15,162 nt of DNA from Bifidobacterium breve (GTDB lineage: Bacteria; Actinomycetota; Acidimicrobiia; IMCC26256), in contig CAMDSG010000028.1 of the NCBI GenBank assembly GCA_945907055.1, positions 1 to 15,162 of the forward strand. Reading direction: 5' to 3'. Made by a program: the position numbers and the translations under genes. A model generated the notes under the pieces. It made no database searches, had not been told where the DNA came from, and saw only the letters and a program-made list of their open reading frames with translations. Below are positions 11,145 through 15,162 of this stretch, one piece after another (within the stretch, counting starts at the first letter, position 1; each line of letters starts with the position of its first letter).

Positions 11145-12212
11145 CTAACTGCCCAACTCCGTAATGCCTCCATGCGCGGGCGCTGCCGGTGCTTTAGCAA
11201 CGGCAACTCCGGGTGCCGGCTGTGGACCGAGTTGCCCTAAGCCGGGATCGATCCCCGCATCATCAAGGGCCTTCTTCACGTGGGCACGCAGGGCTCTCGC
11301 TACGACCCATTGCTTGGTCGCAACGGTGCGAATACTGATGCGCACCAATATCCGGTCAGCGCTAATCGACTCGATACCTAATACCTCTGGCGAGAGGAGG
11401 AGCGCATCGGCTACCTCGGCGTCGGAGACGAGTGCAGCGCCCGCCGAGTTCAAAGCCCCGATGACTATATCCATCTCGGTTTCATATGCGACCGGCACAT
11501 CAAGATTTACAACGGCCCACTGCTGAGTCTTATTACCAACGCGCCGTATCTCGCCGTTAGGCACATACCAAACGACTCCGTCTACATCACGCACCCGCGT
11601 TACTCGGAGAGTCACATGCTCAACAGTGCCGGTAGCTGAACCGAGATCTACAACATCGCCGACACCGTATTGGTCCTCCACAAGCATGAATGCGCCTGTG
11701 ACTAGGTCTCTCACCAATGCCTGCGAACCAAATGCAAGCGCAGCCCCAATTATTCCGACACTTATCCCTAGCGCAGCGAGGCTTATGCCGAGCAGTTGCA
11801 TGCACATGACTACAGCAGTAGCCCAGACCAACAGGCTGACAAAACTCCGCAGAACAGTCCCGATTGTATTTGCGCGTTGCTCGCGCCTAAGGCTTGCTTC
11901 GGCCGGAGTTAATAGGCTGATTCCAGTGCGCTTACCTAATGCAGCGAATCGATCGGCTGCATCCGTCGAGATGTGCTTCACGAAGTGACGCACGAGGACT
12001 CTGAGTATCCGCGTCACAACCCACGCAATGAGAAGAATTAGTGCGATTCGAAAGGGCTTGGCAAGAATCTCGGCAGCACGCGCCGCCCCCGAGGAATTTG
12101 TTGCCTCGTAGACGACTCTGCAGAGCACTCCCTGATCGCCGAGGGGTCCACACACCGATACTGGCGCAGGCGCAGCAAATTCAGCTGCGCGATTTACGGC
12201 GAGAGTAATCAC
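11145..12212 (-). CDS. MscS-family mechanosensitive ion channel
   Basis: The 355-residue protein has an MscS core: a membrane helix (about 54-74, FRIALILLIAWVVTRILRVL), a second (about 119-141), and the pore-lining TM3 region ISLAALGISVGIIGAALAFG (142-161), then the beta domain VGDVVDLGSATGTVEHVTLR (174-193) with WYVPNGEIRRVGN. MscS channels open under membrane tension to release solutes in osmotic downshock. The N-terminus (1-45) contains C21 and C31, which could form a disulfide outside the membrane. The C-terminus ends in an Ala/Pro-rich tail. The start is GTG 12212, 16 bases after the smc stop, with only a weak ribosome-binding site, so an internal start cannot be excluded. It sits between smc and ftsY, in an otherwise housekeeping operon. 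Confidence 0.93.
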   Translation of the reverse strand: MITLAVNRAAEFAAPAPVSVCGPLGDQGVLCRVVYEATNSSGAARAAEILAKPFRIALILLIAWVVTRILRVLVRHFVKHISTDAADRFAALGKRTGISLLTPAEASLRREQRANTIGTVLRSFVSLLVWATAVVMCMQLLGISLAALGISVGIIGAALAFGSQALVRDLVTGAFMLVEDQYGVGDVVDLGSATGTVEHVTLRVTRVRDVDGVVWYVPNGEIRRVGNKTQQWAVVNLDVPVAYETEMDIVIGALNSAGAALVSDAEVADALLLSPEVLGIESISADRILVRISIRTVATKQWVVARALRAHVKKALDDAGIDPGLGQLGPQPAPGVAVAKAPAAPAHGGITELGS

Positions 12213-12228
12213 TAAGAGGCCCTGAGAA

Positions 12229-15162
12229 TCACTGAAGGACTATCTCCCCGCGCATTCTCTGGCTCACAACCTTCGTGGAGCCGCCTGGAGGCATGGAGAC
12301 GCCAAACATGCAGTCACCAGCCTCCATCGTGCGCCGTTGGTGAGTAACGATCAATAGCTGCGCTTCGTCGCGGAACTCGCGCACAAGATCTAAGAAACGA
12401 TGCAGGTTCACATCGTCTAGCGCGGCCTCTACCTCGTCTAGTAAGTAGAAGGGAGATGGTCGTGATCGGAATACCGCAAAGAGGAATGCAAGAGCGGTTA
12501 AGGATCGCTCTCCACCCGATAGCAGTGATAGGCGCTTTGTGTTCTTGCCTGACGGGCGCGCCTCTATCTCGATACCGGTCTCCAATAGGTTGCTCGGGTC
12601 GGTCAAGAAGATCCGCCCGCTTCCCCCGGGGAAGAGTGTGGTGAACAGGTCGGTAAAGTTGCCCTGAACATCATCAAAAGCCTTCTCAAATACAGAGATG
12701 ATCTCTTGATCAACAGCCTTAATGACGCGCTGAAGTTCGCGACGAGACGACTTCACGTCCTCAAGTTGCTGCTGCAGAAAGTCGTGGCGCTCTTGAAGAG
12801 CGTCGTACTCCTCGAGCGCTAGTGGATTGATCGGCCCCATGATCCGCAGCTCTCGGTCGAGGTCTCTACCTCTACCCGCAAGGGTTGAATCCTCTGGGGC
12901 AATCGGAGCCTCAACATCGAGTGTTGCTGATGGCTCGCAGTCGAAGTCGGCACGGATTCTCTCAACGAGAGTCTCGAGGCGCATGCGAGTCTCCGCGTCC
13001 TCTACCTCTAAGCGGCCTACCTGCTCGCGAACAACTGTTAGAGACCGCTCGGCCTCGACTCTCTCGCGTCGTAGGTCACCTAGGCGACTACCTGCCTCGC
13101 TCGCTCTCTCGCTTCGGCGATGATGCTCACCACGTAGGCGTTCGAGCGCAACATCAATCAGCGAAGTGCGCTCAGCGAGACGAATACCAACCTGCGCAAA
13201 ATCACTGGCACGCATCGCCAGTGAGGCCCTGCGACTCTCCGCTAAGGCCTTTGCCTCCGGATCCTTTGCAAGTCTCTCCTCGACTGCGCCGAGGCGGCGC
13301 TCTAGCCCAACGCGTCTCTCCTCAATTGCAGCAGAGGCAACCTCTGAGTCTCTGCGGAGCGCAGTTACCGCTGCCTCGCCGGCCTCCAACTCAGCTCGTT
13401 GAGCCATGCGTTGCGCTAATAGTTCGCCGGCATTGCGCTCAGCTTTCTCCAGCTCTGGAAGGGCGGCTTCGATCTCTGCGATTCGCGCACGATCATCAAT
13501 GAGGGCGGAGCGCTGAGTGAGAGCACCCTCCTCCAAGACGCGCCTCTCCTCGGCCCTCTCAATTATCTCGCCATCAATACGAGAGAGCGAAGCCGCTCCA
13601 TTCTCTAGCGCTATCGCATTAGACCTATTCGCTTCACGAGCAAGTTCTTCACGCTCTCGAGCGCTTCGCTCAGCTGCGCGCGCTCCGTCTAACGCTGTTC
13701 GCGCAGTGGCGGCAGTCTCTTTCGCCTGCTCAGCCTTCTCGCGAGCCTCGTCTAGAGCGCTCTGGGTAACTCCTGCTGATTCATCTGCACCAATTCGCCA
13801 CGCTGATCGACCACCAAATCGGTCACCAGCTCGCGTAACTGCAACGACATCGGGGCGCAGTAGTGCGGCATCTAGAGCACGCGACCAGTCGCCGTCGACC
13901 AAGATGTGCCCCGCTAAAAGGCGAGCCAAGACAGCGTCTAGACCTGGAAGAGAGGTGCGCACGCAGTCAACGAGTGCACGCGTGCCAGCGGGGACCATCT
14001 CGCCCTGCACCGACTGAACAGAGGAATCAACGACCAGCAACAAGGCTCGGGCATCACCGGCTACAAGACTGTCAAGAGCAAGGCGCGCTGAGTCCCCTCC
14101 CTTGACGACAATCGCGCGCATCGCATCACCTAGCGCACTAGCGACTGCCGCCTCGGTCCCTGCCTCTATTGAGAGATGATCGACTAGAGGGCCAACGACA
14201 CCAGCGAGACCATCGATGCGAGCAGCGCCTGCTGCATCACGTGCGCTATCCAATGCAAGTGCCAGTGCCTCAGAGCGCGCCGACCATCTGCTCGCCTCGG
14301 CCTCGGCCTTACGCAGCGCCTCTTCAGTTGCTTGTGTAGATAAGACTGCTGCTTCAAATGCTGATCGCTGCGCAGTTGCGTCTGCCACCAGACTCTCTGT
14401 TCTCTGAGCAGCCTCAGCCGTGCTCGTCTGAAGAACTGCTTGTTCAGCGCTTAACCGGACTAGCCGCTCAGCAATCTCTCGTGCGCGAGCATCAAGGCGC
14501 TCTGGCTCCTGCTCACTACGCCCAAGCGCATCGCGGCGCGCGGCTAACTCTCTACGGGCAGCCTCCGCTGCTCCGGCGTCTGGAACTGCTGCTTCTTGGG
14601 CCTGAAACTCCGAACGGCGAAGAGCTGCCTCGGCCTCAGCGGATGCGATACCTGCTGCGGTCTGAGATAGAGCGGCGGCCTCTTCATCAACAGCTGCGAG
14701 TTGCTCCCTTAGAGCACCTACCTCCGCAACGAAGTTATCGACAACGCCTTCATCGGCAGCGGCGCTCAACTCGCGCTCGACATTGCGCTGCTTCTCAGCA
14801 AGGAGGGCTCCAATCCCTCGAGCCCTCTCACGAAGTGCCTCGATGCGAGCAAGCATGCTTGCAAGGTCGCCGTGGCCAGCAATGGTAAGCAATCTCTCTG
14901 CGTCAATTACCGAGAGGTCTAGGTCGCGCAGGCGAGCCTGTAGTTGAGCATCTTCGTCGGCAAATGAAGCACGCTTCTCGACTATACGCTCACCTTTTGC
15001 GGTCAGAGTTCCAAGTTCGACTCCGGCTAGGTAGGTTCTAATCGCACGGAGTTCATCTACTAGCCCATCGTGGCGACGCGCGGCATCTGCCTGCCTCTGC
15101 AGCGGCGCTAGCCCTCTTCGAACTTCACGAAGCAAATCATTGAGACGAAGGAGGTTGCCCTC
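12229..15162 (-). CDS. smc: Chromosome partition protein SMC, C-terminal part (cut by window edge)
   Basis: SMC dimers with ScpA/ScpB compact chromosomes and separate replicated origins. The visible 977 residues start inside the first coiled coil (EGNLLRLNDLLREVRRGLAP). The frame stays open to the window end, so the TTG at 15135 is not a real start. Long Ala/Glu/Arg-rich coils flank a hinge domain (about 14214-13785: GLAGVVGPLVDHLS, AIVVKGGDSARLALDSL). The C-terminal half of the ATPase head has the signature LSGGERSLTALAFLFAVFR (around 12522-12466), Walker B FYLLDEVEAALDDVN (about 12444-12400) and the switch LLIVTHQRRTMEAGD. The N-terminal Walker A half lies beyond 15162. The stop is 16 bases before the channel gene, and smc is the first visible gene of the leftward array. 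Confidence 0.97.
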   Translation of the reverse strand, partial: EGNLLRLNDLLREVRRGLAPLQRQADAARRHDGLVDELRAIRTYLAGVELGTLTAKGERIVEKRASFADEDAQLQARLRDLDLSVIDAERLLTIAGHGDLASMLARIEALRERARGIGALLAEKQRNVERELSAAADEGVVDNFVAEVGALREQLAAVDEEAAALSQTAAGIASAEAEAALRRSEFQAQEAAVPDAGAAEAARRELAARRDALGRSEQEPERLDARAREIAERLVRLSAEQAVLQTSTAEAAQRTESLVADATAQRSAFEAAVLSTQATEEALRKAEAEASRWSARSEALALALDSARDAAGAARIDGLAGVVGPLVDHLSIEAGTEAAVASALGDAMRAIVVKGGDSARLALDSLVAGDARALLLVVDSSVQSVQGEMVPAGTRALVDCVRTSLPGLDAVLARLLAGHILVDGDWSRALDAALLRPDVVAVTRAGDRFGGRSAWRIGADESAGVTQSALDEAREKAEQAKETAATARTALDGARAAERSAREREELAREANRSNAIALENGAASLSRIDGEIIERAEERRVLEEGALTQRSALIDDRARIAEIEAALPELEKAERNAGELLAQRMAQRAELEAGEAAVTALRRDSEVASAAIEERRVGLERRLGAVEERLAKDPEAKALAESRRASLAMRASDFAQVGIRLAERTSLIDVALERLRGEHHRRSERASEAGSRLGDLRRERVEAERSLTVVREQVGRLEVEDAETRMRLETLVERIRADFDCEPSATLDVEAPIAPEDSTLAGRGRDLDRELRIMGPINPLALEEYDALQERHDFLQQQLEDVKSSRRELQRVIKAVDQEIISVFEKAFDDVQGNFTDLFTTLFPGGSGRIFLTDPSNLLETGIEIEARPSGKNTKRLSLLSGGERSLTALAFLFAVFRSRPSPFYLLDEVEAALDDVNLHRFLDLVREFRDEAQLLIVTHQRRTMEAGDCMFGVSMPPGGSTKVVSQRMRGEIVLQ

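Noticed and set aside
15133..15162. TTG 15135 as the smc start
   Set aside because: The frame stays open to the window end and upstream residues continue an SMC coiled coil; the ATPase N-terminal half must lie outside.

Overview
The window is a housekeeping region from an actinobacterium, most likely of the class Acidimicrobiia. This placement rests on the DUF2469 protein (an Actinobacteria marker), the run smc / ftsY / ffh / rpsP / khpA / rimM / trmD / rplS / DUF2469 / yraN, an MscS-type channel with a paired-cysteine N-terminus, and a membrane-anchored FtsY. GC content looks moderate (about 55% by eye), spacers are short and several genes overlap. A compact-genome aquatic lineage would fit, but that is inference. 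I see no mobile element, CRISPR array, rRNA or tRNA gene.

Left part (1-5146) is a mosaic of short transcription units. The 5' end of a tyrosine recombinase (xerC-like) reads leftward off the edge. It diverges from comM-dprA, two overlapping DNA-uptake/recombination genes read rightward. Their shared spacer holds a helically phased 11-bp repeat array and a hairpin with a U-run just before the comM ribosome-binding site. Next come a small cysteine-containing protein (+), a crotonase-family enzyme (-), and a divergent pair of tiny overlapping genes (+): a 37-residue single-pass membrane protein and a CxxC/HxxC putative zinc protein. The rightward pair collides with the end of the large leftward operon, whose probable terminator lies inside the 3' end of the zinc-protein gene.

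Right part (4760-15162) is one long leftward array: smc (5' end cut by the window edge), an MscS-type channel, ftsY, ffh, rpsP, khpA, rimM, trmD, rplS, DUF2469, yraN. It covers chromosome organisation (SMC), the SRP targeting pair (Ffh and its receptor FtsY), and a translation block: ribosomal proteins S16 and L19, the 16S maturation factor RimM, the tRNA m1G37 methyltransferase TrmD and the RNA-binding KhpA. Genes are tightly packed apart from two spacers: 298 bp between ffh and rpsP (13-bp tandem repeats, three hairpins, possible promoter) and 172 bp between trmD and rplS (GC-rich hairpins).

No clearly new defence, mobile or metabolic system is visible. The points most worth checking are small: tandem-repeat and hairpin regulatory candidates, an in-frame micro-duplication at the trmD start, a duplicated acidic extension on KhpA, the small-protein pair, and departures from the usual actinobacterial order (comM-dprA inverted; lepB and rnhB absent).
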